Shown here: piece by piece, positions 53,361 to 62,070 of the stretch
Layout of the letters: each line of letters begins with the position of its first letter
How positions within the stretch are numbered: the stretch's first letter is position 1
NCBI RefSeq assembly: GCF_022647665.1
Contig: NZ_CP071872.1
Span: forward strand, 4,154,001-4,218,000
Origin: Streptomyces formicae
Lineage (GTDB): Bacteria > Actinomycetota > Actinomycetes > Streptomycetales > Streptomycetaceae
DNA: 64,000 bases
Direction: 5' to 3'
The notes under the pieces: model-generated
What the model was told of the DNA's origin: nothing
Databases searched by the model: none
What the model saw: only the letters and a program-made list of their open reading frames with translations
Position numbers and translations under genes: made by a program

Positions 53361-53711
53361 TCAGCTCAGGCGCAGGCTGCCGGCCCCCGTGGGCGTGGTG
53401 TAGAGGGCCCGGATGACGCCGTCGGCGGCCAGGGCCCGCTGGCAGCGCGGGCAGGGGCGGGCGAGCGCCGGGGTGCCGTTCTTGCTGACACGGGCCACGT
53501 AGACCACGGCGCCGCGGGCCGAGCGCGTACGGCGCAGGAGTACTTCCTCGGCGTGGAAGGTCGCGTGGTGGAAGTCGGTGCTGGGGGCGTTGCGGTAGCG
53601 GTTGGAGGAGTGGGCGAGGATGCGGCCTCCTTTGGCCAGGACAGCGCCGACGCGGTAACGGCACCGGGATCGTGCGGCTTGTTTGACGGCGAGGTCGAGG
53701 TAGGTGTTCAA
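53361..53711 (-). CDS. Cytidine/deoxycytidylate deaminase-like zinc enzyme
   Basis: A 116-residue protein with the zinc-deaminase motifs 'FHAEEVLLRR' (His-Ala-Glu, metal ligand and proton shuttle) and 'RPCPRCQRALAADGV' (PCxxC metal ligands), spaced as in dCMP/cytidine deaminases. The N-terminus 'LAVKQAARSRCRYRVGAVLAKGGRI' is the usual substrate-pocket strand. It is shorter than housekeeping enzymes and similar to phage-borne forms. It lies between the two tRNA genes, so it belongs to the phage/plasmid-like segment and may adjust nucleotide pools. Confidence 0.86.
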   Translation of the reverse strand: MNTYLDLAVKQAARSRCRYRVGAVLAKGGRILAHSSNRYRNAPSTDFHHATFHAEEVLLRRTRSARGAVVYVARVSKNGTPALARPCPRCQRALAADGVIRALYTTPTGAGSLRLS

Positions 53712-53839
53712 CGTGTGTTCCTGGTCGTGGCTTTGACCGTCTGGGGCTGAGGGGCACGGCGGAGGTGCGCGCCGTAGCCGCGGAGGCGGGGCCGGGGCCG
53801 AAGGGTCCGGGATGCGGTGAGGCGGTCTGGAGGGCCGGT

Positions 53840-53925
53840 GAGCGAGGTGGGATTCGAACCCACAAACCCTGGAAGGGGTGGCGGATTTTAAGTCCGCTGC
53901 GTTTACCGGATTTCGCCACTCGCTC
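53840..53925 (-). tRNA. tRNA-Leu (UAA anticodon), bldA-like
   Basis: An 86-nt class II tRNA on the minus strand. The acceptor stem is GAGCGAG/CTCGCTC, the D arm GCG...CGC, and the anticodon stem GCGGA/TCCGC with loop CTTAAAA (anticodon UAA). The long variable arm is ACCCCTTCCAGGGT, and the T arm GTGGG-TTCGAAT-CCCAC. It would decode UUA. The chromosomal bldA tRNA has the same anticodon, but its stems as I recall them differ, so this seems an extra copy on accessory DNA. Confidence 0.92.
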
Positions 53926-54116
53926 TGGGCTGGGGTCTGGGGGGAGCAGGGTCTGCGGGCAGCTGCAAGGCGGAGGATGGAGCCACTGCGGTGGGGGCGC
54001 CTCCCCGGTCCACAGAGCTACGGGGGCAAGCCCGCCACGATCCCAACGACGGACCCTGGGGCCGCCAGCGTGGTGCCGGCGGCGGTGCGGGGCGGGTATG
54101 AGCGGGGGTGGGGCGG

Positions 54117-54521
54117 TCAGTTGCGGGTGGCGTGTGCTGCCGGCGGACTCCGGCGGTGGCGGGTGGCGGGGGTGGTGCGGTGCGGCCGGCTCAGGTGCTC
54201 GGCCCGTGCTCGCGAGAGCAAGGCGCGCCAGGAGGTGACGTGGGGCCGGCGCTGGAGCAGGTCCCTGCGCCAGGCCGGGGTGGTGCCGCCGAAGATGCCG
54301 TACGGGAAGCGCTCGTCCAGGGCGTAGGCGAGGCATTCGGTCTGGACCGGGCAGGATGCGCAGATTTTCAGGGCTTCCTCCTGTCCGCAGGAGCGGTTGT
54401 CGGCGAAGAACAGGTTGGTATCGCTGCCGGCGCAGGCCCCGTGTTGCCGCCAGTGGCGGTCCCAGAGGGAAGGCTGACGGGGTCTGCGGTGGCCGGTGGC
54501 GGGCGTCAGGCACGGTTCCAC
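54117..54521 (-). CDS. WhiB-family iron-sulfur transcription factor
   Basis: A 134-residue protein with the four WhiB cysteines: Cys in 'HGACAGSDTNLFF', then 'GQEEALKICASCPVQTECLAYAL' (C-x2-C-x5-C). The 'GIFGGTTPAWRR' turn follows (canonical G[IV]WGG, here Phe for Trp). These cysteines hold a [4Fe-4S] cluster. WhiB proteins regulate differentiation in Streptomyces and are common in actinophages, where they can modulate the host. The N-terminal 30 and C-terminal 40 residues are basic and disordered. Start at ATG 54521. Confidence 0.9.
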   Translation of the reverse strand: MEPCLTPATGHRRPRQPSLWDRHWRQHGACAGSDTNLFFADNRSCGQEEALKICASCPVQTECLAYALDERFPYGIFGGTTPAWRRDLLQRRPHVTSWRALLSRARAEHLSRPHRTTPATRHRRSPPAAHATRN

Positions 54522-54939
54522 GGGCGTCTCCAGGTCTCTTCGGTGGGGAAGGCGCCGGCCGCCGCGCCACGCCGCCCTGGGGCGGGCTCGAAGCGGACGC
54601 GGGCGGCACGGAGCGCGTCGTCCCGGGTGCGCGGGGCACCACGGGTGTGGGAGCGGCCGGGGCCGGAGCTGTCGTGTCTGCGACGGGTGGTGAGTCCGCG
54701 GGGGTGGCCGGGCATCGGCGCGGATGTCCTTTCGTTCGGGCAGATGTCGGGGCGGATGCGGTCCGGCTCGTCCCTGAAAGCCGGCGGGGCCTCAGGACTT
54801 CCGCCTCCGGTACGGGTGGCGGCGGCGGTAGGGCGAGGTGTCCCGTGTCACGGACGCTGTGCCGGGGCCCGGCGCCGGACCCCGGAGGCAAAAGCGGTGC
54901 GGGAGTGGGGCGCCAAGGGTTTGTGAGCGAAGCGGTTCT
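54522..54939. other. GC-rich stretch without a supportable gene
   Basis: The long open frames here on both strands are typical of random high-GC DNA, with no recognisable domain. It presumably carries the promoter of the WhiB gene. Confidence 0.5.
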
Positions 54940-55227
54940 TCAGGCGGCTGTGGACTGCAACGGTGGTGCCTTGCACAGAGCGACCGCGTCGGTGGCAGTG
55001 CTTGCGGGGCGGGGCAGCCGGGCGGGCTCAACGGCGAACAGCTCATGGCTGTAGACACCCAGCGCGGAGGCTATGCGCCACGCGGTCTCCGGCCGGGCCC
55101 CGCGCCGGCCGCGGGCCAGCATCGATATGAATGCCTGGGAAACATGGGCCTGATCGGCCAGTTTCCGCTGGGACAGGCCTTTGAGGTACAGCAATTCGGT
55201 GAAACGCTCTGTGTCGCGGAGCTGCAT
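54940..55227 (-). CDS. XRE-family HTH regulator, paralogue 1
   Basis: A 95-residue protein starting at ATG 55227 with 'gaggag' just upstream; the frame is open further 5' but lacks coding character. The HTH is 'LSQRKLADQAHVSQAFISMLARGRRGARPETAWRIASALGV' (residues ~15-57), preceded by 'QLRDTERFTELLYLKG'. The core is nearly the same as in the regulators at 59934 and 63219, forming a three-member local family. The C-terminal ~35 residues are Ala/Pro-rich and unrelated to those of the other two. It is probably a phage- or plasmid-type repressor. Confidence 0.88.
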   Translation of the reverse strand: MQLRDTERFTELLYLKGLSQRKLADQAHVSQAFISMLARGRRGARPETAWRIASALGVYSHELFAVEPARLPRPASTATDAVALCKAPPLQSTAA

Positions 55228-55637
55228 GGCTTCTCCTCGGCTGAGGCCGCGCTGCTGTGCGCTTATCGGAAGATCATCACGGTTATCGTGATTGCCGCAA
55301 CAGATCGGTGAGTTGCCGCGCGTACCGGTTATGGCGTTGCCCCGCTCCCGCACCGCCGTGGTGTCCCGGCGCCCGGCGCCGCTGCGGCCCGGCCGTGCGC
55401 AGACCTCTCAAGCTGTTATGGCGACAACCTCCGCCGACGGAGGGAGCTGGGAGCAACTGGCTTCGCGCACCGGTTATCTGCGCACCAGGCGTGTCATCCC
55501 TCCGGGCAGGGCGCGGGGCGCCGTGCCCACCGCGGTGCCCAGGAGCCGCAAGTCCAGCGGCGTATTTCCGCTTGCTTCGCCCCTGGGGCACCCGCGGTCA
55601 GCGCGGCTGTGCGCCGGCGCCGGCGTATGAATCGCGC
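55228..55637. other. Intergenic region between the XRE gene and the amidase gene
   Basis: No supportable gene. It should carry the promoter for the minus-strand XRE gene; 'cggttatcgtgattg' near 55280 is A/T-richer than the surroundings. Confidence 0.45.
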
Positions 55638-56507
55638 TCAGTCCTTGGGGACTCTGAGAGCCTCCCAGGTCGTCCGCCCTGGGAGGCCGTCGGCGTCGGA
55701 TCCGCTGTAGCCCCGTTTGCGCTGCCAGAGCGTGTAGCTTCGCCGGTCCTCCTCGCCCCATTGCGGCCCGGGGCCGTGGGTGTAGGCGGAGCATCCTTCA
55801 GCGACGAGCCTTCGGCCCATGGCTGTCACTATCGGGGAGTGGCGGCCGGCCTGGAAGAACGCGGTGCCGGGAAAGGGTACACAGCCCGCTGTGCCCGGTG
55901 TGGCCGCGCCGGTGGCGGAGGTGTGCCCCGCCGGGGGCGTGCCGGGCGCGGCGGCGAACAGCTTGCCGGGGTCGATGGCGCCCGGGTCCCAGTGGTCGTT
56001 TCCCGGAACGTTGCAGTGGCCGTAGTGGCCGCCCCGCGTCAGCCACACGGACTCCTCACGCCGGCATCCGGCCACCGACCGTGCCGGGATTCCCATCGGG
56101 AACGCGTCGGGAATGCCGAACGAGCGGATGGCGGCCATGAGCGCGCGGAAGTTGGGGCCCGGCCGCCAGTAGGCGGTGAAGGGCTGGGAGGCGTGTGCGA
56201 GAACCTCGATCTGGATACACGCGGCTCCTACCCGGTTGTTGCGCGTCGTGCCGCAGTTCTTCAGAGCTCGCGCGCTCTGTGTCAGTGGTCCGTACTGGCC
56301 TATGCGGTCCGTTGTGGGGTCGTAGAGGACCTGCGGTTCGCTGTGGACGGAGATCAGGTAGTTCCCGACGGTGTGGAATGCCGAAGGCCCGGCTCCGCTC
56401 TCTGTGGTGTGCCACACCACGCGGGCCGGGCGCTCGGGGTGGTCCATCGGGCCGCCGATCGTGCCGCTCCCGAGACGCTCAGCCCCGGGAATCCATGCTG
56501 TGCCCAT
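55638..56507 (-). CDS. N-acetylmuramoyl-L-alanine amidase-type endolysin with peptidoglycan-binding end
   Basis: A 289-residue protein starting at ATG 56507 after 'gaggagg'; the frame is open much further upstream, but this start is decisive. Amidase features are 'VVWHTTESG' (zinc His), 'NYLISVHSEPQVLYDP', 'AACIQIEVLAHAS' and 'GHCNVPGNDHWDPGAI' (second His and Asp). The C-terminal ~70 residues with 'VTAMGRRLVAEGC', 'YTLWQRKRGYSGSDADGLPGRTTWEAL' are a peptidoglycan-binding domain. No signal peptide, as in phage endolysins. With the next wall hydrolase and a small membrane protein it forms a possible lysis cassette. Confidence 0.88.
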   Translation of the reverse strand: MGTAWIPGAERLGSGTIGGPMDHPERPARVVWHTTESGAGPSAFHTVGNYLISVHSEPQVLYDPTTDRIGQYGPLTQSARALKNCGTTRNNRVGAACIQIEVLAHASQPFTAYWRPGPNFRALMAAIRSFGIPDAFPMGIPARSVAGCRREESVWLTRGGHYGHCNVPGNDHWDPGAIDPGKLFAAAPGTPPAGHTSATGAATPGTAGCVPFPGTAFFQAGRHSPIVTAMGRRLVAEGCSAYTHGPGPQWGEEDRRSYTLWQRKRGYSGSDADGLPGRTTWEALRVPKD

Positions 56508-56786
56508 GAGTTCCTCCTCTCGCGTACTGCTGCGGGCAGGCCCCTGCAGCAGAGCAGTGCAGAGCAGTCGGTGCGGTGCGGAAGAGCGTCCGCGGCCCAA
56601 GGCCCCGCGGTGCCGGCCGCCTGCCGGCGCGGCTGCGCTGCGTACATGCGCGCAAATCCGGGCCGTGGACAGGCGCGCGGCCACCGGCAGGGGCCGTGTG
56701 CCGGCTGTCCCGCAACGCCGCCCGTCCGGCGCCCGGTTTCGGCCGTATGCACCGTCCACTCCCCACGGGGCGTGCCCAGGTGGCTG

Positions 56787-56838
56787 ACGGTGAGGGCCCC
56801 TCCCGCGCAAGGGGGACCGCGGGAGGGGCCTTCACCGT
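56787..56838. terminator. Strong terminator hairpin after the lytic-transglycosylase-like gene
   Basis: A 13-bp perfect stem (56795-56807 with 56818-56830, core 'ggcccctcccgcg') is extended by a further ~8 pairs ('acggtga'/'tcaccgt') with one G-T pair. The loop is 10 nt. It lies 65 bp beyond the stop of the minus-strand gene ending at 56903. Confidence 0.85.
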
Positions 56839-56902
56839 GCTCTCGCCCGCAACCGGAGTCGGGCGGGAGCACCCGGGGGTGCGGTGCCGGGGCACCGCCC
56901 GT

Positions 56903-57658
56903 TCAGTAGCCGCGCGGGGAGCGGTGGGGATCGGCCTGCTGGACGCGGGCGGCGAAGTTCGACCCGGACCGGTCGACGCCGTAGCGGGCGCGGACGTAAT
57001 TGATCGTCGCGCACATGCACGCCACGACGTCGTACGGCGTCAGCGCGGTGCCCGCCTGGTGATAGGCGGCGAACGTGGACGGGATGCACTGGGTAACCCC
57101 ACGCGAGCAGTTCTGCGGGTGCCCGTCGGCCACCCGGGGCCCGTGAGCGTTCACATCGGTGGTGTTCACCCGCCAGCGCGGATCGTTGTACGAGGACTCC
57201 CGCTTGGCGATCGTGACCAGGGCCGGCACTCCGTAGCGGGGATCCATCCCGGTCAGTTCGCAGGCCCGCTGGGCGTAGGCGCGCATCGCCGCCTCCCCCG
57301 CCTTGTCGTGGGGGTCGTGGTAGAGCACCTGGGAGAGAGCGAGTTTGCCGGGGGTGCCTGCGGCCGTGTGCGGTTCGGTTGCCCCGGCGACATCGAAGCC
57401 GTACTTGCCTGCCAGATAGCGCAACGTCGCAGCGCCGATGACACCGTCCGCATCGCTGCCGTGATACCCCAGGTTGCGCTGCACCTGAGCCACGGCTTCC
57501 CTGGTTGTCGGCCCGTATGTTCCATACTCCGGCGACGTCAGCATCGCATCGGGGAATACCGAAGCCACCTCCTTCGCCAGAGCGCGCTGGAGTACACGGA
57601 CACTGTCGCCGGCCTGACCAGGCCGCACTTGCGCAAGTGATACCGATTCACGAGTCAT
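56903..57658 (-). CDS. Peptidoglycan-binding plus lytic-transglycosylase/lysozyme-like wall hydrolase
   Basis: A 251-residue protein. Residues ~10-85 form a PG_binding_1 domain ('SVRVLQRALAKEVASVF', 'YGPTTREAVAQVQRNLGYHGSDADGVIG'). Residues ~130-235 form an SLT-type fold with the catalytic Glu in 'TIAKRESSYNDP', then 'CSRGVTQCIPSTFAAYHQAG' and 'YDVVACMCATINYVRARYGV'. There is no signal peptide, so export would rely on a holin-like partner or lysis. This domain order (binding first) is common in actinophage lysins and in some tape-measure ends. It shares strand with the amidase endolysin gene downstream. Confidence 0.86.
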   Translation of the reverse strand: MTRESVSLAQVRPGQAGDSVRVLQRALAKEVASVFPDAMLTSPEYGTYGPTTREAVAQVQRNLGYHGSDADGVIGAATLRYLAGKYGFDVAGATEPHTAAGTPGKLALSQVLYHDPHDKAGEAAMRAYAQRACELTGMDPRYGVPALVTIAKRESSYNDPRWRVNTTDVNAHGPRVADGHPQNCSRGVTQCIPSTFAAYHQAGTALTPYDVVACMCATINYVRARYGVDRSGSNFAARVQQADPHRSPRGY

Positions 57659-58839
57659 GGCTGCTCCACTAGGTTGCGGGAAGGCCCGTTCACCTCGCGG
57701 CGGGGAACCTTCCGTCTTGCTGCCCGAGGGCGGAAAGCGAGCCCTGCCGGCCGGGCCGTCGGGATCACAGTCCGCGACGGCCGGCAGCCGGACAGGATCA
57801 CGCCTCCACAGCGGGGCCGTCGCAGCGAGGCGCGCCGGCCCCTGGCCTTTCCACTCCGGGCCCGCACCGGCCCGGATCCATCACCTCCAGACAGAACAGA
57901 CCAAGGACACGCGCGCGGCCCGCACGTCAATGGAGCCGGCAGCACGGATCCGGCGGGATCCGGCGTCCCGGCCGCACACCGCGGCCGCCTGCCGGCCGTT
58001 CACCGCCCGCATCTGCGGGATCCGCCCGGTCAACGGCTTCCCGGCACAGGACACCCCCAGGCACCACCGCGGGCCACAACCACACATCCGGTCACGAACC
58101 GTGACAGAAAGTCAGCGCCCCACCAGCCCTGTCACCGCTCAAGACCGCAAACCCCGCACCGCCGCGATGCCGGGTGCGACGTGCGGCCGTCCGTCCACGG
58201 ACCGAAGGAATCAGCTCCCCCTGCCTCCTGCCCGGGACGGGAGGCAGGGCACCGTCCCCGCTCCGCGGCAGCCCCTCCGGCGCTCGCGGTACGCGCGGGT
58301 CGCGCCGTGCGTCGCGGGTGAACCACGGGCCGCGACCGGCCAACCGCCGCCCACCGAAGCCCACTCCGCCCGAACGCTCTCCCCCGCGCGCCCGGCCTGC
58401 CGCCACGACATGACATGACCGCTGGCGCTGCCCCCGGCTCAGCAGGCACAGGAATCTACTCTCTTAATGAAAAGTGACACACGCTCACCAAGCGGTCAAG
58501 ACCTGATATAGGATGATCAGCGGCTCTTGACGGCTTAATAGGCTTATGTCACATTCCTTGGCGAGCGTTGCCTTCCCTGCCCCCGGTGACAGGCGGCAGC
58601 GGAGGCCCAGCTCCCTCGTCGATCCCGCGCATCGGCGTGGGGACCGCCGCCCCGCACTGTTCTGCCCGGCAGCCGGTATTCCGTGCACAGCCGCAGCCCT
58701 CACTTGTTGACCTGGTGCACGCGGTCCGGGCCCTGCTGACGCCCCGTAAGAAGATCCATTGGAGCCGGTGCCGTGCGAGCTGACGTCAGCCGCTGGGCAC
58801 CGGCACGTGAACGTGCCCAACAAAGGAGTGTGTGAGGAG
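57659..58839. other. 1.2-kb divergent intergenic region
   Basis: It separates the minus-strand wall-hydrolase gene from the plus-strand small membrane protein gene. Long open frames on + (from 57657) have Arg/Pro-rich, shuffled composition and no domain, so I do not call them. A/T-richer sequence at 58450-58560 ('ctcttaatgaaaagtgaca', 'tgatataggatgatcag') is a good place for a promoter. Confidence 0.5.
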
Positions 58840-59097
58840 ATGTCCACAGAGAACGGGCCGCAGTGGTCCTGGCCCGGAGTGATCGCGCTGGTGATCGCCG
58901 TCGGCGTGTCCATAGCGATCTGCGTTTCCCTGATCGTTGTCGCTCTCTCCCCGCACCCGGTGTCGCAGCAGTTCGCCGGCGTGCTCTCAGCGCTGTCGGG
59001 CGCGGCCATGGGTGCGCTCGCCACCTACCTCGGCTCCATCAACACAGGGCAGCAGCGGGACGACGCACCCGAGACGGGGCCGGAGCGCAAGAACTAG
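58840..59097 (+). CDS. Small two-helix membrane protein, holin-like
   Basis: An 85-residue protein starting at ATG 58840 with 'gaggag' upstream. It has two hydrophobic segments (residues ~11-35 'GVIALVIAVGVSIAICVSLIV' and ~44-65 'FAGVLSALSGAAMGALATYLG'), a short turn between and a charged tail 'QQRDDAPETGPERKN'. Size, topology and the charged tail are like class II holins. It lies divergent to two endolysin-like genes, which supports but does not prove a holin role. It could be another small phage or plasmid membrane protein. Confidence 0.7.
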   Translation: MSTENGPQWSWPGVIALVIAVGVSIAICVSLIVVALSPHPVSQQFAGVLSALSGAAMGALATYLGSINTGQQRDDAPETGPERKN

Positions 59098-59660
59098 CCC
59101 TGCCCGGCCGGGTTCCTTCGCCGGTCACGTGTCCGGTTCAGGGTGCGTCGCTGACCGGGTGCGAGGGGGGGAGTTGACCGCGGGTCCGGTGTGATCCGGA
59201 GAAGTTCACGGCCGGCACCGGCCACGTGGAGAAGCAGCAGCCGGCTCTGGACATGACCGCCGATGCCGCCGCCTTCCGGCTGAGGCTGAAAGAACACGGC
59301 CCCACACGCGTGGTGGACAGTGGCGGGCATCTCCACCTCCCTCCCGCCCAGGCAGTGGCCGCGGCGGTGTGAAACGCACCGCGGGCGCCGGCGTACTCGC
59401 GGATCGCGGCCCCGCGGACCAGGCCCGCCGGAGGTGAGATCCACACGGCCCCCGAGGTGCCGAGCCGCCCTCGTGCACACCGTGAAAACACCCGAGGTGC
59501 CTCCGGCCGCCGTCGACGGCATGCGGGGCCGGATCAGGGCCCGGCCCCGGCATGGGTGCTCGGGCTGTCAACCCTGGTGTATGTCGGCTGTCAATGCGCG
59601 TATGCCAGTTCATTCCTCATGGAGGTTTGACCGGCTTCATTACAGGTGCGGGTACCTGCG
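59098..59660. other. Gene-free stretch
   Basis: No convincing coding sequence. Short in-frame patches ('TADAAAFRLRLKEHGPTRVVDS' near 59255-59330) might be a remnant of a small gene on +, but starts and length are poor. Confidence 0.4.
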
Positions 59661-60323
59661 ATAACTTTGTGATCTCGGTGGCTGGTAGGGGTGCGCTCTA
59701 ACAGCCCACTGCCCAGCGATAACGTCAACCCCCGCTGGCCACGCCGTACTCGGTAATCACCCCGAAACCACAGCACCCCCACACCCCCGCACCACACCAC
59801 CCGCCATAACCACGGCGAAGACACCAGCCGGCACCGTTTGAAACCCCCACGATTACTGTGTTCCGCTTCTCCCGTACCGATCTTGGACCCACACCCCCCA
59901 TACCGGGCCGGCCCGACCACAGGGAGGAAGCTCATGCACATCCGTGACAGCCGAAGCTTCACCGAACTCCTCAGACTCCAATCACTCTCCCAACGCAAAC
60001 TCGCCGACATCGCCCACGTATCCCAAGCCTTCATCTCCCTCCTCGCACACGGACGCCGCGGAGCCCGCCCCGAAACCGCCTGGCGCATCGCCACAGCACT
60101 CGGCGTCCTCACCGAAGAACTCTTCAGCACCACCACCGCAGCCCCCACCACACCCATCCCCACACCCACACCCGCACCCGCCCCCACACCCACACCCACA
60201 CCCACACCCACCGCAACCCACTTCGCCCGCCACAAACTCAGCAAAGACCGCCGCCCCACACGAACCCACCGCCCCCGAACCCACCGCCCCACCCCCTGCA
60301 CCACCCACCAAGCCGCAGCCTGA
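59661..60323. repeat. Duplicated XRE-regulator locus, copy 1 (partner 62950-63584)
   Basis: Starting at 'ataactttgtg' this ~0.66-kb segment, including ~270 bp of leader and the whole regulator gene, is almost identical to 62950-63584. Differences are scattered bases and a 24-bp length change in the 'ccacacccacac' tract. The leader holds 'gcgctctaacagcccactgcccagcg', strictly conserved, probably with promoter or operator function. Confidence 0.92.
59934..60323 (+). CDS. XRE-family HTH regulator, paralogue 2, with Pro-Thr repeat tail
   Basis: A 129-residue protein starting at ATG 59934 ('agggagg' upstream). N-terminal 'HIRDSRSFTELLRLQ' and the HTH 'LSQRKLADIAHVSQAFISLLAHGRRGARPETAWRIATALGV' occupy residues ~1-58. 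Then comes a run of Thr-Pro/Ala-Pro pairs of variable length and a basic tail ('HFARHKLSKDRRPTRTHRPR'). The Pro-Thr run is eight residues longer than in the copy at 63219. Probable DNA-binding regulator with a flexible linker. The basic tail may add non-specific DNA contacts. Confidence 0.88.
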   Translation: MHIRDSRSFTELLRLQSLSQRKLADIAHVSQAFISLLAHGRRGARPETAWRIATALGVLTEELFSTTTAAPTTPIPTPTPAPAPTPTPTPTPTATHFARHKLSKDRRPTRTHRPRTHRPTPCTTHQAAA

Positions 60324-61348
60324 CACCCAACCACCGCCGCCCAAGCCGCGATTCCGCACCCTCGCGCCCGCCGGTTGAAGCGCCCTCGCGGCTTCGGCCA
60401 CGGCCATCGCGATCTCCCCGACAGTGGTCAGCTACCCCCGCCCTCGTCGTTGGCGGTCGACGTGAGCGTGGTCCATGAGCAGGCCGACCGCCGTCATGAC
60501 CACGGGACTTGGGCGTGATCTCGCCGCAACCGGCGGGGGTGGAATGTGCTGCCGACCGGCGACCGTACGCCCATTCGCGGGCGGCGTCGGTCGGGAGGCG
60601 CTCGGGACCGAGTCGAGCAACGCCACCTCCGCCGCGCCGGCGGCCCTGGGGCTCGGTCGGCTTCGTCTCCGCGGGGCCGGAAAGTGGCATCCAGAACCGC
60701 TAGTCGCCACGGACCCGGGGCCTGCGGGCGGCGACCCTGATGAAGACCACCGTCATCCACGGGCCGCCGCCGGCGAGTACGGGTTCAGCGGCAACCACCA
60801 GCGGGCCAGGCTCTACGGTCAGCAGGCCCCAGCCAGGGTCTGCCGGGAACTGGACGCCTTCCCAGAGAAGTTGGCGGCCAGCACTGCCGGTCTTCGAGGT
60901 GCTCCTGAGGCCCGGGTCCTGGTGGGTTGGAGCGACAACGCAGATCTCGCCCACCAGGCTCTCGCCACTACGGCGGGGATACCGACAACGATCGTCCATG
61001 ACCACGCCCAGACAGCCGCCCGCTGCCAATGGCCCGGGCGAGGCAGCCCCGCTGCACCCCGAAACGTGGCTCACCGGCCACCGCGGCTTCGACATCGACG
61101 TGCCGGCCGCGCACCGGCCCCCGTCCCACCGGCAAAGGCCGCGCCGAACGGCCAGGGCCTGACCGTCCGCGACCATGCCCTGTCCGAGGCCGGCCTTCCC
61201 CTGCGCCGGGGTGCCGGCCGCTGCCACTGCCTCTGCCACCGGGATCCACAGGAGCGCTCGCCCACCCGTGGCCCAGCGCCCCGCCGATGCTGCGCCGGCT
61301 ACCGGAACCAATCGCAGTGCGCCGGGCTTCAGCCCGGTGGTGAAGCGA
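60324..61348. other. Gene-poor stretch with unrecognised fragments
   Basis: Open frames on both strands here lack proper starts and known domains. The most protein-like piece on + (~60830-61010: 'RVLVGWSDNADLAHQALATTAGIPTTIVHD') may be a remnant of a gene of unknown family. Confidence 0.4.
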
Positions 61349-61534
61349 TTGATGAGCCACGAGACATGCTCAACCAGCTCATGCGGGACATCGAGCATGG
61401 AAGGGCACGGAACCAACGAAGCCCCCGGCCGCTGGTGTGATGGGTGAGATCACCACACCAGCGACGAGGGGCTTCGCCACGTCACCAACCCTGCCCAGCG
61501 ACCTTCACCCTGGAGCACAGGATGAAAGATGAAA
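61349..61534 (-). pseudogene. IS5-family relic: transposase N-terminus and right end
   Basis: On the minus strand from 61416 the sequence reads 'MLDVPHELVEHVSWLI', the start of the same transposase as at 1232-1996. The flanking 'caccagcgacgaggggcttcgccacgtcaccaaccc' leader matches that IS, ending in a degenerated inverted repeat near 61521-61534. Everything after ~22 codons is missing. It is a decayed end of the same IS family. Confidence 0.75.
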
Positions 61535-62018
61535 GAGGTCGGCGACGAGTACGGATTTCCTGACAGCCAGTCATAGGCCAACTGCAGTAGCGTGATCGCT
61601 GGGGCACTTTGCGGTCCTTTCGGACGGCACGAGGATCGACGCCCCGCGTTTCGGCGCTGGTGGAGCCGACGGCGGTGTTTGCCACCAGCGTTGCCGGTGC
61701 GTGGTAGGCCCTTGGACCCGCCGCGGCCATGTCCGACGAGGCACATCAGCGGGTAGTGCCCAGGGGCTGTGCAACTTCCGTCGGCGTAGGGCGATGGTGA
61801 GGCCCGCCGAGGTCCACGCTCGCGGCGTTCGGCCCACCCGAGTTGAAGGCCGTGACGAGACTGGGGCCCCGGGCCGGACACACCAAACTCGGCCCCACGA
61901 TGCCCACGTCCGCGAGGTGACACGGTTGGCGTTCGCAGCCCAGCCCGTCGAGGCCCTGGACGACCATCGGCGCCATCGCCGCCGGCACTCGCCCTGGCTC
62001 GCTGCACACCGGCGTCAG
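61535..62018. other. Gene-free stretch downstream of the SH3 gene
   Basis: No supportable gene on either strand; open frames are short and Arg/Pro-rich. Confidence 0.4.
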
Positions 62019-62066
62019 CCGGTGCTTGGTGCGCACCTCCGCAACGGGGTGCGCACCAAGCACCGG
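62019..62066. terminator. 19-bp perfect hairpin after the SH3 gene
   Basis: Arms 62019-62037 (ccggtgcttggtgcgcacc) and 62048-62066 pair perfectly, with a 10-nt loop. It lies 4 bp beyond the stop of the minus-strand gene ending at 62071 and works as a factor-independent terminator, usable in both directions. Confidence 0.85.
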
Positions 62067-62070
62067 TGGC

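Noticed and set aside
53212-54891. Long minus-strand open frame across tRNA-Leu, deaminase and WhiB genes
   Set aside because: It crosses a tRNA and two recognisable genes in other frames and is Pro/Arg/His-rich; a random GC-rich frame.
57657-58418. Plus-strand open frame of 253 codons in the divergent region
   Set aside because: Arg/Pro/Ala-rich with no domain or ribosome-binding site; two frames are open at once over the same bases.
60125-60240. ccacac-type simple repeats as a possible replication iteron or CRISPR
   Set aside because: They encode the Pro-Thr linker of the XRE protein in frame and recur in the duplicate gene.
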